Assembly (NCBI GenBank): GCA_015222255.1
Contig: JADFUX010000032.1
Coordinates: forward strand, 1-9,966
Reading direction: 5' to 3'
DNA length: 9,966 bases
Source of the DNA: Chloroflexota bacterium
GTDB lineage: Bacteria > Chloroflexota > Dehalococcoidia > GIF9 > AB-539-J10
Shown: piece by piece, positions 1-7,658 of the stretch
Layout: the number at the start of each line of letters is the position of its first letter
Numbering within the stretch: position 1 is the stretch's first letter
Position numbers and translations under genes: made by a program
Notes under the pieces: model-generated
Seen by the model: the letters and a program-made list of their open reading frames with translations, nothing else
Databases searched by the model: none
Told to the model about the DNA's origin: nothing

Positions 1-414
1 CTTTAGCATCTTGATCTTTGTATTACAGCCTTCAGTGAAGCCGTTGGTGGTGCCATTATCAAAGTGGTTCAGGATAGGCTCACGCCATCGCCTCAAGGTA
101 TTACCCCACCTTGTTAGCTCTCCATCATCCTCTGACTTAAGGTTAAGGATAATGAGATGCAGAAGCTTAGCGGCCTCCTCTCTGCCTTGCTGCCGGTACA
201 GCTCTCTTATCTTCTCTTTAGCCCAGTAAAACCCCTTAAGACTGGGATACCTGATAAGAAGTTCGCTTATCTTATCCCTTTGGTCTTCATTCAGCTTCTC
301 CTCCCTCATATCCTTCAAGCCCCAACAGAATTGTGGTACCATTCTCCTGGATCTTAGCCATTGGTAGTAAGACCTCCTTACACTTATTTCGCTAGCTTCA
401 GGGTTCTTACCACC
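1..414 (-). pseudogene. ISL3-family transposase, C-terminal fragment
   Basis: On the minus strand an open frame of 138 codons runs from just after a TAA at 417-415 to the left edge, where it continues out of the window. Its end reads NHFDNGTTNGFTEGCNTKIK, the signature around the last catalytic Glu of the ISL3 DDE transposase domain (Glu at fragment residue 128). It is preceded by the typical helical stretch with SELLIRYPSLKGFYWAKEKI and TRWGNTLRRWREPIL. ISL3 transposases usually have about 400 or more residues with an N-terminal zinc-finger/HTH part. That part and the first two catalytic Asp are not found upstream. The other minus frame just upstream reads VVRTLKLA, which weakly resembles the segment expected before this point, so a frameshift plus decay is likely. 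In-frame ATGs exist only inside the domain (fragment residues 25 and 36). I infer an inactive insertion-sequence remnant. The family call is firm; whether the 3' end is intact cannot be seen. Confidence 0.85.
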
Positions 415-954
415 TTATCGCTTTTCCACACGAATCAGCGTACAGGCTTCGGAAGCTTGATAAGCATTGCTGAATACGATAGAATTAGCGGCGTGGATAG
501 TCGATACGAAAGGAGTATCTGCGGCAAAGCTGGATGAGCAGTTTCCTCATGAAGGGTGGTCTGGGAGTCGTCTGCAGCGGCGACCATTGTTTTGGTATGG
601 CGTGGGACTGGAATAGCTTCAGTTGCGCCAGTGAGATGCAACGAAGTGAGATTGAACGTGGGTCCAGGAACTCTGTGGCTTTTGTATGCTGGCATTGAAG
701 GGTTATCAAGTTCAGACTTGGATAGTCAGGGCATGAAGGGGGGAAATCCTCTGGAAACTGGGAAGGTACGAGAAAGTACAATTAAGCGGCTTGGCAGGCG
801 CTCGCCTTGATAGAGAAGGAATTCCTGGAAGGATGTCGTATTGTAGAGGGTGAAAGTCGTTAACTTGTCCCACCTTGACTCTTTAATAGGGCTTCTGGTT
901 GCAAACTCTGCTTCGGGCGTGAATTGTTCAACTTAACGTGATGAGAGTTCAAAT
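415..954. other. Gene-free region upstream of thrS
   Basis: About 540 bp separate the transposase remnant from thrS. Short frames exist on both strands (for example 556-810 + and 435-695 -), but none has a plausible ribosome binding site, recognisable motif or protein-like composition. The region must carry the operon promoter and leader. A small GC-rich hairpin is possible: GTCGTC at 567-572 pairs with GGCGAC at 579-584 and is followed by ATTGTTTT. No T-box consensus or tRNA was found. The left part may be decayed insertion-sequence DNA. Confidence 0.5.
860..887 (+). promoter_or_regulatory. Candidate sigma70-type promoter for the thrS operon
   Basis: TTAACT at 860-865 (4 of 6 matches to TTGACA) is followed after 16 bp by TTTAAT at 882-887 (5 of 6 to TATAAT). 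Initiation near 894 would leave a leader of about 60 nt before thrS. This is a by-eye consensus match with no supporting conservation, so other promoters further upstream are possible. Confidence 0.3.
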
Positions 955-2703
955 ATGACTAAGGAAGAGAATTTGGAGAAAATGCGACATTCTACCAGCC
1001 ACGTCATGGCTGAGGCAGTGCAATCACTCTTCACGGGAGTCAGATTTGGAATTGGGCCAGCTATTGAAGACGGCTTTTATTATGATTTTGAGCTAGCACG
1101 CCCGCTAACGCCGGAAGACCTGCCGGCAATTGAGAATAAGATAAGAGAGATTGTCGATGCCGATTATCCTTTCATCAGAGAGGAAGTAGACAAAGAGGAG
1201 GCACGCCAGCTTTTTGCTGATCAACCGTACAAGCTGGAGCTTATTGATGAATTCCCAGACAACAGAGTGACTATTTACAAGCAAGGCTCATTTGCTGATT
1301 TGTGCCGTGGTCCTCACGTGGCGTCCACAAGCGAAATCAAAGCATTCAAGCTAACTCATATAGCGGGAGCGTATTGGCGTGGGGATGAAAGAAGCCCTAT
1401 GTTGCAAAGAATCTATGGTGTGGCTTTCGACAGTGAAGCGGAGCTTGAAGGTTATTTGGCGCGTCAGGCTGAAGCCATGAAACGAGACCACCGAAAGCTA
1501 GGCAAAGAGCTTGACATCTTCAGCATCCATGAGGAAATTGGCCCTGGCCTGGTTTGTTGGCATCCTAGAGGTGCTCTGATTCGGCAGATAATAGAGGATT
1601 TCTGGAAAGCAGAGCACATTAAGCGAGGCTATGATATCGTCTACACCCCCCATATTGCCAAGCTGGCTTTATGGAAGACCAGTGGGCATTGGGATTTCTA
1701 CCGCGATTATCTCTATTCACCAATTGAAGTCGAGGGGCAGGAATATATACTAAGGCCTATGAATTGCTTGGGACATATCCTAATCTACAACAGTCAGCTA
1801 CGCAGTTATCGCGATTTACCCTTAAGGTATGCAGAGTTGGGCACTGTATATCGGTACGAGCGAACTGGCGTGTTGCACGGTATGGCCAGAGTGCGGGGAT
1901 TTACTCAAGATGATGCGCATATTTTCTGCAGGCCCGATCAAATTGAGGCGGAAGTAGCAGGGGTTCTGAAGTTGGCGCAGTTAATGATGTCCACCTTTGG
2001 GTTCAACGATTATGAACTGCTGTTATCTACACGCCCAGAAAGATACGTAGGAAGTATCCAAATGTGGGACGAAGCTACGGACTCTCTAGCAACCGTATTG
2101 GAAAAGCTTGAGCTGCCTTACGACCTAGATCCCGGCGAGGGAGTTTTCTATGGACCCAAAATAGATATCAAGCTTAGAGATGCCTTGGGGCATGCCTGGC
2201 AAGGTCCTACGATTCAGGTCGATTTTAACTTGCCAGAGCGATTTGATGTTTGTTATATTGGTGATGATGGTGCAGAACACCCTGTAGTCATGATACATCG
2301 TACCGTTTTAGGTAGTATGGAGCGTTTCGTAGCCTGTCTTACTGAGCATTATGGCGGCGTTTTCCCAGTGTGGCTGTCGCCGCTTCAGGTAGTGATAATT
2401 CCCATAGCAGATCGCCATGTTGACTACGCTCAGCAGATAAAAAATGAGCTTGAGGAAGAGGCTATTCGTAGTCGAGTCGATGAGCGCGCAGAGAGGATGA
2501 GCTGGAAGATAAGGGAAGCCCAACTACAGAAGATTCCATATATGCTCATAGTTGGCGACAAAGAGGTGGAGTCGTCTAACGTGTCGCTCCGCTTAAGGAG
2601 TGGCGAAGATGTGGGTATGCGGAGTCTTTTGCAAGTCAAGAGCCTAATAAAGGCGGTTATAGAAGCTAGGGCTCAAACCGCTCTGGAGGGGGAGAGCATA
2701 TAG
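955..2703 (+). CDS. thrS: Threonyl-tRNA synthetase lacking the TGS domain
   Basis: Class II cytosolic aminoacyl-tRNA synthetase that activates threonine and charges tRNA-Thr; 582 aa. Bacterial ThrRS usually has about 640 aa. The missing part is the N-terminal TGS (N1) domain, since the protein opens directly with the N2 editing domain. The editing site is complete: H12 and H16 in RHSTSH, and C117 and H121 in CRGPH. In the catalytic core the zinc ligands are C271 (PMNCLGH), H322 (DDAHIFC) and H448 (MIHRTVLGSMERF, motif 3). Motif 2 contains R314 (RVRGFTQDD). The C-terminal anticodon-binding domain covers about residues 475-575. The start is secure because an in-frame TAA lies at 934-936 and no start codon falls between it and the ATG. 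The ribosome binding site is weak (GAGAG at 943-947). It is the first gene of the operon, and its stop overlaps the infC start. Confidence 0.97.
   Translation: MTKEENLEKMRHSTSHVMAEAVQSLFTGVRFGIGPAIEDGFYYDFELARPLTPEDLPAIENKIREIVDADYPFIREEVDKEEARQLFADQPYKLELIDEFPDNRVTIYKQGSFADLCRGPHVASTSEIKAFKLTHIAGAYWRGDERSPMLQRIYGVAFDSEAELEGYLARQAEAMKRDHRKLGKELDIFSIHEEIGPGLVCWHPRGALIRQIIEDFWKAEHIKRGYDIVYTPHIAKLALWKTSGHWDFYRDYLYSPIEVEGQEYILRPMNCLGHILIYNSQLRSYRDLPLRYAELGTVYRYERTGVLHGMARVRGFTQDDAHIFCRPDQIEAEVAGVLKLAQLMMSTFGFNDYELLLSTRPERYVGSIQMWDEATDSLATVLEKLELPYDLDPGEGVFYGPKIDIKLRDALGHAWQGPTIQVDFNLPERFDVCYIGDDGAEHPVVMIHRTVLGSMERFVACLTEHYGGVFPVWLSPLQVVIIPIADRHVDYAQQIKNELEEEAIRSRVDERAERMSWKIREAQLQKIPYMLIVGDKEVESSNVSLRLRSGEDVGMRSLLQVKSLIKAVIEARAQTALEGESI
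2685..2702 (+). promoter_or_regulatory. infC ribosome binding site and non-canonical AUA start
   Basis: A strong purine-rich Shine-Dalgarno, GGAGGGGGAG at 2685-2694, lies inside the end of thrS. It is followed 5-10 nt later by ATA at 2700-2702. This is the first codon of the conserved IF3 N-terminus (VKELPIN follows). The upstream in-frame stop is at 2667-2669. Between it and a TTG at 2784 there is no ATG, GTG, TTG or CTG in this frame. Confidence 0.75.
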
Positions 2704-3257
2704 TAAAAGAATTACCAATCAATAGGCGGATCAGAGCTAGGGAAGTCAGGGTTATAGGGGACAAGGGGGAGCAGCTAGGCATATTGCCCTTGCAACGGGC
2801 ATTGCAGATGGCTTGGGAGTGTGAGCTGGATTTGGTGGAAGTAGCACCAACCGCCACGCCGCCCGTGTGTCGGATTCTCGATTATGGAAAGTACAAGTAT
2901 GAGCAAAGTCGGAAAGAAAAGAGGGCGAAAAAGGGCCAGAGAGTTGGTTTACTGAAAGAAATCCGCCTAAGGCCTAGCATCGGTGAGCACGACTTACAAT
3001 CGAAGATTAGAACAACCAAGAAACTGCTGGAGGAGGGTAGCAAAGTAAAGGTGCTTGTGAGGTTCAGGGGGCGTGAGGTTATCTATCCTGAGCGAGGCAG
3101 GAAAGTGATACAAAGGTTAACAGAGGCTTTGAAGGAAATAGCTACCACGAGCGACCACCTTACCGAGGAGGCAAGGAGTATAGCTTTGATTCTTTACCCC
3201 GTTTCTACAGGAAAATCCAAAGAGGAGAAGTCAGGTGCCCAAGATCAAGACTCATAA
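2700..3257 (+). CDS. infC: Translation initiation factor IF3
   Basis: IF3 binds the 30S subunit, prevents premature 50S joining and monitors start-codon and initiator-tRNA pairing. With the AUA start at 2700 the protein has 185 aa, the normal family length. The N-terminal domain (about 1-80) has the conserved [14 protein letters not shown] and [21 protein letters not shown] lysine-rich linker follows ([10 protein letters not shown]), then the C-terminal ribosome-binding domain (about 90-172) with [17 protein letters not shown] and VRFRGREV. The first conventional start, TTG at 2784, would delete 28 residues of conserved N-domain and has no ribosome binding site, so I reject it. The gene overlaps the thrS stop by 4 bp (ATAG) and rpmI by 23 bp. 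In E. coli, infC starts with AUU and IF3 represses its own translation through discrimination against that codon; I infer the same logic here with AUA. The exact start needs proteomic proof, though the IF3 assignment is certain. Confidence 0.95.
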   Translation: MVKELPINRRIRAREVRVIGDKGEQLGILPLQRALQMAWECELDLVEVAPTATPPVCRILDYGKYKYEQSRKEKRAKKGQRVGLLKEIRLRPSIGEHDLQSKIRTTKKLLEEGSKVKVLVRFRGREVIYPERGRKVIQRLTEALKEIATTSDHLTEEARSIALILYPVSTGKSKEEKSGAQDQDS

Positions 3258-3432
3258 GGGAGCCAAGAAACGCTTTCACGTGACGGGCAGTGGCAAGCTC
3301 ATGCGCGCCAAGTGTGGCAAGAGCCATCTAAGGAGGAAAAAAGCTCCTAGGACGAAGCGGCTCTATCATCAGTTGATACCGGTCTCTTCGGCAGATAAGA
3401 AAACGATCAAGAGGCTCTTGCCTTACACATAG
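3235..3432 (+). CDS. rpmI: 50S ribosomal protein bL35
   Basis: Small basic protein of the large ribosomal subunit, 65 aa, the standard length. It begins [20 protein letters not shown], the diagnostic bL35 N-terminus, and continues with [13 protein letters not shown] and the C-terminal [12 protein letters not shown]. The start is GTG at 3235, preceded by AGGAG at 3223-3227 with a 7-nt spacing, inside the infC 3' end. The 23-bp overlap with infC implies translational coupling. The protein is intact, with nothing unusual beyond the GTG start. Confidence 0.97.
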   Translation: MPKIKTHKGAKKRFHVTGSGKLMRAKCGKSHLRRKKAPRTKRLYHQLIPVSSADKKTIKRLLPYT

Positions 3433-3631
3433 AGCCTTGAATAGCGGCGGAAGCATCTATGGCTCCGCCAGGTTATTCCTGTTTGCGCTTATGGGGACAG
3501 TTATCAATATGGGGTTGCGCTTTGGAAACTTGGAAGGCGGAGCAGGTGAGGGATCTCAGGGGGGGATGAACGGTTTGAAGAAATGAATGATGGGTTGAAT
3601 CACGCAATAATTTCACATGAGGGGGATGATT
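3433..3631 (+). other. Unusually wide rpmI-rplT spacer with hairpin
   Basis: The spacer is 199 bp, whereas every other junction in this operon overlaps or is at most 16 bp apart. It holds a stem-loop just after rpmI (3446-3469), the heptamer TGCGCTT twice about 35 bp apart, and a purine-rich tract with a seven-G run near 3560. No protein of note is encoded. A role as a uL20 autoregulatory site, processing site or internal promoter region is possible, but nothing seen here decides between them. Confidence 0.5.
3446..3469 (+). promoter_or_regulatory. Stem-loop after rpmI
   Basis: GGCGG (3446-3450), a bulged A, then AGC pair with GCTCCGCC (3462-3469) around a short loop, giving about eight base pairs with one bulge. 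The following bases (AGGTTATTCCTGTTT) are only moderately T-rich, so it is at best a weak or partial terminator. It may instead be a processing or protein-binding structure. Confidence 0.45.
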
Positions 3632-4000
3632 TTGCCAAGATCTAGAAGCGGAAAAGTCAGTCACCGGCGTCACAAAAAGGTGCTTGACCTAACCAAGGGA
3701 CATCGGGCTTCAAGGCACAAGCTATATCGGGATGCTCACGAATCCATGCTTCATGCTTTGCACTATGCCTATTGTCATCGTCGTGAACGCAAAGGTGATT
3801 TCAGAAGGCTATGGATTACGCGCATTAATGCTGCATCGAGGGCTAGCGGGCTTTCTTACAGCCGGCTTATGTCTGGATTAAGGAAAGCAGACGTAGGGAT
3901 AAATCGCAAGATGCTTGCTGAGATGGCGGTTAGGGATCCTGGAAGCTTTGCTAAACTGGTGGCTTCGATAGGAGCTGGAGACCAGTCTTGCCTCGAATAA
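3632..4000 (+). CDS. rplT: 50S ribosomal protein uL20 (L20)
   Basis: Primary 23S rRNA-binding protein needed for early 50S assembly; in several bacteria it also represses its own operon. With the TTG start at 3632 it has 122 aa, near the family norm. Conserved features are the N-terminal [18 protein letters not shown], the [20 protein letters not shown] block, [19 protein letters not shown], and a globular C-terminus with [17 protein letters not shown] chose TTG because the family begins MPR and because GAGGGGG at 3619-3625 sits 6 nt before it. The ATG codons at 3617 and 3626 lie within or against that ribosome binding site and would add foreign residues. The TAA stop at 3998-4000 shares one base with the pheS ATG. 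Confidence 0.95.
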   Translation: MPRSRSGKVSHRRHKKVLDLTKGHRASRHKLYRDAHESMLHALHYAYCHRRERKGDFRRLWITRINAASRASGLSYSRLMSGLRKADVGINRKMLAEMAVRDPGSFAKLVASIGAGDQSCLE

Positions 4001-5028
4001 TGCTGGAACAGCTACAAGAGCTTCACGTCCAAGCTTTGGACGAGCTGAGCAGAATTAGTGAGCCTGACGAACTCGAGTTGTGGCGTGTTCGTTATCTGGG
4101 TAGGAAAAGCGGGGTGACTCAAGTCTTACGCTCTCTGGCTACCTTGCCTTTGGAGGAGCGGCGGAAGGTAGGAGCGCGGGCCAATGAAGTCAAGAGCGCT
4201 TTGGAATCACGGCTAATTGAAAAGAAGAGGATTGTGGAAGAAGTCCACCTCATTTCTGCTTTAGAGCAGAAGAGGTTGGACGTTACGCTGCCCGGGAGGC
4301 CCGTCTCTACAGGACGGTCTCACCCCATCACCCAGACACTGGGAGAAATCTGTGATATTTTCAAGAGCATGGGCTTTCAGGTCTTTGAGGGACCTGACGT
4401 GGAGTGGGATTACTACAACTTTGAGGCTTTGAACATCCCTCGTTACCACCCGGCTCGTGATATGTTTGCCACTTTGTGGATAGACTCCGAGATGGAGGGG
4501 AGGCTTTTGCGCACCCACACTTCACCAATGCAAATTAGAATTATGGAGAAAACACGCCCACCGATAAGGGTTATCATACCAGGGCGAGTTTACCGCTATG
4601 AGGCAACCGACGCCACCCACGAATCCATGTTCTATCAGGTTGAAGGGTTGGCTGTGGATGAAAATATCACCTTGGCTGATTTGAAAGGCACTCTATTTGA
4701 ATTCTGTCGTCGTCTTCTCGGCCAGGAAAGGAGAGTTCGCTTCCGCTGCGACTATTTCCCCTTTGTGGAACCTGGGGTAGAAGTGGCTATTGACTGCTTG
4801 GCGTGTAATGGAGGCGGCTGCCGATTATGTGGCTACACGGGCTGGATTGAAATACTGGGTGCCGGGATGGTGCATCCCGACGTTCTTAGGAAGCTCGATA
4901 TCGATCCTGAGGTTCATAGCGGCTTTGCTTTTGGCCTGGGCGTTGAACGTATTCCTATGCTTCGCTATGGCATAGAGGATATTCGCCTCTTCTACAGTAA
5001 TGACCTGAGGTTCTTGAAGCAGTTCTGA
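4000..5028 (+). CDS. pheS: Phenylalanyl-tRNA synthetase alpha subunit
   Basis: Catalytic alpha subunit of the cytosolic alpha2beta2 PheRS that charges tRNA-Phe. It has 342 aa from the ATG at 4000. An N-terminal coiled-coil (about 1-85) is followed by the class II core. Motif 1 lies around [20 protein letters not shown], followed by HPARDMF and [10 protein letters not shown]. Motif 2 is around [20 protein letters not shown]. Motif 3 is [17 protein letters not shown], with the Ala of the phenylalanine pocket kept. CLAC and CRLC form the cysteine cluster common in this family before [14 protein letters not shown] 4000 overlaps the rplT stop as TAATG, and the product then opens MLEQLQEL as is usual. 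An in-frame TTG at 3988 has a GGAG at 3977-3980 with 7-nt spacing and would add four residues, so it remains an alternative. Confidence 0.96.
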   Translation: MLEQLQELHVQALDELSRISEPDELELWRVRYLGRKSGVTQVLRSLATLPLEERRKVGARANEVKSALESRLIEKKRIVEEVHLISALEQKRLDVTLPGRPVSTGRSHPITQTLGEICDIFKSMGFQVFEGPDVEWDYYNFEALNIPRYHPARDMFATLWIDSEMEGRLLRTHTSPMQIRIMEKTRPPIRVIIPGRVYRYEATDATHESMFYQVEGLAVDENITLADLKGTLFEFCRRLLGQERRVRFRCDYFPFVEPGVEVAIDCLACNGGGCRLCGYTGWIEILGAGMVHPDVLRKLDIDPEVHSGFAFGLGVERIPMLRYGIEDIRLFYSNDLRFLKQF

Positions 5029-5044
5029 ATTTCTGAGAGCTAAG

Positions 5045-7447
5045 ATGAAGGTTTCACTTAAATGGCTTAAAGACTACGTTGATATCAAGGTTCCTCTCAA
5101 GGAACTGGCTGAGAGGCTAACCATGGCTGGTCTGGAAGTCAAAGGGATGGAGGCACTGGGTGGTAATTGGGAGAATATTGTAGTGGGGGAGGTAATAGCC
5201 GTAAATCCTCATCCCAATGCCGATCGCCTAAGGCTAGCTAGTGTTGACCTTGGCGGGCAGCAGGTTACGGTGGTTTGCGGTGCCCCTAACATCAGCGTTG
5301 GTCAGAAGGTGCCTTTCGCTCATTTGGGAAGTCGGCTCGTAGATGGTCACACTGGTGAAGTGGTGACTCTGCAGCCGGTTAGGATCCGCGGGATTGTTTC
5401 TGAGGGCATGGTTTGCTCGGAAAAAGAATTAGGGATTTCCGATAGCCACGAGGGCATCATGGTGTTGCCGCATGAGGCTGGCACAGGTATGGCTCTTAAC
5501 GAGTATCTGGGGGATGTGATTCTTGATGTTGACATAACACCGAATCGCGTGGATTGCTTATCCGTAATGGGCGTTTCGAGGGAAATTGCTGCCCTTACTG
5601 GACAGCTGCTCAACTTGCCCGAGATTTGTTATGAAGAGACAGAGGCTTCTATAGATTCGTTTGTCTCCGTTGACATAGCCGACCCGGACCTATGTCCCAG
5701 GTATTGTGCCAGCTTAGTCAAGGGGGTGAGCATGGCTCCGTCCCCCGATTGGCTGCAACAACGCCTGAGTAGCTATGGAATGCGGCCGATTAACAACGTG
5801 GTTGATGTTACCAACTATGTGATGCTGGAATATGGCCAGCCTCTTCACGCCTTTGATTATAACAAGCTTAAGGGCAGGCAAATTATCGTGCGAAGGGCCA
5901 GGGATGCTGAAACCATAACCACGCTGGACGGCGTAGAGCGTACACTTAACCAAGACATTTTGGTTATCGCCGATAAGAAGAGGGCTGTGGCTATCGCTGG
6001 AATAATGGGAGGGTTGGATACCGAGGTTACGGAAGAAACTGATGCCATTCTGCTGGAATCAGCAAACTTCAATCAAGCTGCCATTCGCCGGGGATGTGGT
6101 TATCTGCAACTGCGGAGTGAGGCCTCCATACGATTTGATAAGGGGCTGAGCTCAAATTTGCCATTGTTGCCAGTGGAAAGGGCTACTCAACTGATGCTAG
6201 AGCTAGCTGGCGGCAGAGCGGCTGAAGGTATAATTGATGTCTACCCTGGCAAGGGGGAATCAAAGCCTATTCTTCTTTCTGCTGAGGAGGTAAGGCGGCT
6301 TTCGGGTTTGGAAGTAAGTGTTGAGCAAATGATCGGAGTATTGAAGCTTCTGGGTTTTGAATGCCAGGACACTAGCTCACCTTCGCAAATCTCGGTTCTT
6401 GCTCCGTATTGGCGAGGCGATGTCAAGTGTGGTGCTGAGCTTGTGGAGGAGGTAGTGCGCATGATTGGCTATGACAAGATTCCCATTACTAGACTCAGTT
6501 CTCCTTTGCCGTCCCAAGAACCAACACTAATGCTTGACTTCAGGCAAAAGCTGAGGGATATCTTGACAAGCTATGGTTTTCAAGAGGTGCTAACCTATTC
6601 TTTGACCAGTTTGGAGAAGCTGCAGAAGCTCTCCCCGGAACTTGAATTGGAGATCAGGCCTTTGAATGTGGCCAATCCCATGACAATTGAACAGGAGTAT
6701 TTGCGTACCAGTTTGCGCGCTAGTTTACTAAGCACTCTATCCCAGAACCAGAAGATGGAAGAGGCTGGCATAAGGCTATTTGAGATTGGCAAGATATTCC
6801 TGCCGCGTGGGAAGGAATTGCCTCGCGAGAAAGAGATGCTTTGTGCTGTGCTCAGTGGCTCAAGGGCAGAATTGTCCTGGCATGGTGACAAAGAGCCGCT
6901 TGATTTCTTTGATGCCAAAGGGGTCGTGGAAAAGCTACTGAATCAATTAGGGCTAAAGGCAGTCTTCGAGGACAGTGACGATGGAAGTCTATTCCCGGGA
7001 AGAGAGGCTAGTGTGATCATCGAGGACGACAAGGTAGGTGTTCTAGGCGATTTGCATCCCAAGGTAGCACAAGCGTTTGATCTCGGTGCCGCCGTTTGCC
7101 TTATTGAAATAGACGTGGAAAAGTTGCTAGATAAAGCTGCTGAAATAAGACGCTATCAACCTATTTGCAGGTTCCCTTCAGTCACTAGAGACATCGCCTT
7201 GGTGGTGAATGAAGGAATAGCATATCAAAAGATAAAGGAAATAGTCCAAAGCTTTCCGCTGGTAAGAGAAGTCACTCTCTTCGATCTGTATACGGGTGAG
7301 CAGATACCGGAAGGCAAGAAGTCCTTTGCCGTGAGAGTCGTTTATCAATCACCTGACTGTACCTTAACGGATGAGGAAGTCAACCAAACCCAGGAAGAAA
7401 TGCTTGATAGGTTACGTCGGGAACTAGGTGCTACTCTAAGGGGTTGA
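5045..7447 (+). CDS. pheT: Phenylalanyl-tRNA synthetase beta subunit
   Basis: Beta subunit of PheRS, which binds tRNA-Phe and edits mischarged tyrosine; 800 aa, full family length. Domains in order: N-terminal MKVSLKWLKDYVDI; an EMAP-II-like OB fold (about 40-150) with VNPHPNADRLRLASVDLG and GMVCSEKELG; DVDITPNRVDCLSVMGVSRE; the B3/B4 editing region (about 205-380) with RPINNVVDVTNYVMLEYGQP; the B5 domain (about 400-475); a degenerate class II-like core containing LVEEVVRMIGYDKIP; and a C-terminal ferredoxin-fold anticodon-binding domain (about 703-800) starting RYQPICRFPSVTRDIALVV. It starts 16 bp after pheS with a weak GAGAG at 5035-5039, so coupling to pheS is likely. It is the last gene of the operon. 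No frameshift or missing segment is evident. Confidence 0.97.
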   Translation: MKVSLKWLKDYVDIKVPLKELAERLTMAGLEVKGMEALGGNWENIVVGEVIAVNPHPNADRLRLASVDLGGQQVTVVCGAPNISVGQKVPFAHLGSRLVDGHTGEVVTLQPVRIRGIVSEGMVCSEKELGISDSHEGIMVLPHEAGTGMALNEYLGDVILDVDITPNRVDCLSVMGVSREIAALTGQLLNLPEICYEETEASIDSFVSVDIADPDLCPRYCASLVKGVSMAPSPDWLQQRLSSYGMRPINNVVDVTNYVMLEYGQPLHAFDYNKLKGRQIIVRRARDAETITTLDGVERTLNQDILVIADKKRAVAIAGIMGGLDTEVTEETDAILLESANFNQAAIRRGCGYLQLRSEASIRFDKGLSSNLPLLPVERATQLMLELAGGRAAEGIIDVYPGKGESKPILLSAEEVRRLSGLEVSVEQMIGVLKLLGFECQDTSSPSQISVLAPYWRGDVKCGAELVEEVVRMIGYDKIPITRLSSPLPSQEPTLMLDFRQKLRDILTSYGFQEVLTYSLTSLEKLQKLSPELELEIRPLNVANPMTIEQEYLRTSLRASLLSTLSQNQKMEEAGIRLFEIGKIFLPRGKELPREKEMLCAVLSGSRAELSWHGDKEPLDFFDAKGVVEKLLNQLGLKAVFEDSDDGSLFPGREASVIIEDDKVGVLGDLHPKVAQAFDLGAAVCLIEIDVEKLLDKAAEIRRYQPICRFPSVTRDIALVVNEGIAYQKIKEIVQSFPLVREVTLFDLYTGEQIPEGKKSFAVRVVYQSPDCTLTDEEVNQTQEEMLDRLRRELGATLRG

Positions 7448-7455
7448 TTGCCCCA

Positions 7456-7587
7456 TCAAAGTCTTACAGTTAAGTCTTCCCGTAAAGCTTCAGTATCGTT
7501 TTCTCCGATCATACGCTTGCGAACTCCGTAGACCACCATGTCTTCCTGGGGATATTGTCGACCATTGTGGCTGATCGTGGTGGAGTC
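7456..7587 (-). other. Short unrecognised reading-frame remnant
   Basis: In the convergent gap between pheT and the glnA-like gene, the minus strand carries a 43-codon open frame bounded upstream by a TGA. It includes HNGRQYPQEDMVVYG and then RKRMIGENDTEALREDL, ending at TGA 7458-7456. The composition looks protein-like (charged, amphipathic), but I do not recognise the family. The first ATG (7539) leaves only 27 codons and has no clear ribosome binding site. It may be the tail of a decayed gene, or chance. Confidence 0.25.
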
Positions 7588-7631
7588 TCAGGAGCACTGA
7601 TTGAGGATTTGGAAGGTGTTGAATGGCGGAG

Positions 7632-7658
7632 ACCTTCATTGTTACGAACAATGAAGGT
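7632..7658. terminator. Perfect palindrome over the glnA-like stop codon
   Basis: ACCTTCATTGTT at 7632-7643 and AACAATGAAGGT at 7647-7658 form a perfect 12-bp stem around a 3-nt loop. The loop and stem include the TAA of the minus-strand glnA-like gene (7644-7642). It lies between converging transcription units, where a two-way terminator is expected. However, neither side has a T-tract, so an intrinsic terminator is not proven; it may act as an mRNA 3'-end stabiliser. Confidence 0.5.

Noticed and set aside
548..600. Possible T-box leader for thrS (AGGGTGG followed by a GC-rich hairpin).
   Set aside because: Only the first seven bases of the T-box consensus match, the following ACCGCG part is missing, no specifier stem was recognisable, and the site is about 350 bp before thrS.
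435..810. Overlapping short open frames on both strands in the leader region.
   Set aside because: No ribosome binding sites, biased composition and no recognisable motifs; likely chance frames in non-coding or decayed DNA.
600..860. Possible group II intron or other structured RNA (phrases such as GTGAAAGTCG and GTACGAGAAAGTAC).
   Set aside because: No GUGYG 5' end, no domain V hairpin with an AGC triad, and no reverse transcriptase nearby; the matches are too short to support a call.
2784..3257. infC starting at TTG 2784.
   Set aside because: This would remove 28 conserved residues of the IF3 N-domain and has no Shine-Dalgarno; the AUA at 2700 fits better.
3565..3592. Mini leader peptide (MNGLKK, then stop) before rplT as a possible attenuator.
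   Set aside because: It has no run of codons for one amino acid and no terminator-antiterminator pair, and the G-run abuts the ATG without normal spacing.
3617..3631. rplT starting at ATG 3617 or 3626.
   Set aside because: These codons lie in or directly against the GAGGGGG ribosome binding site and would add residues not seen in the family before MPR.
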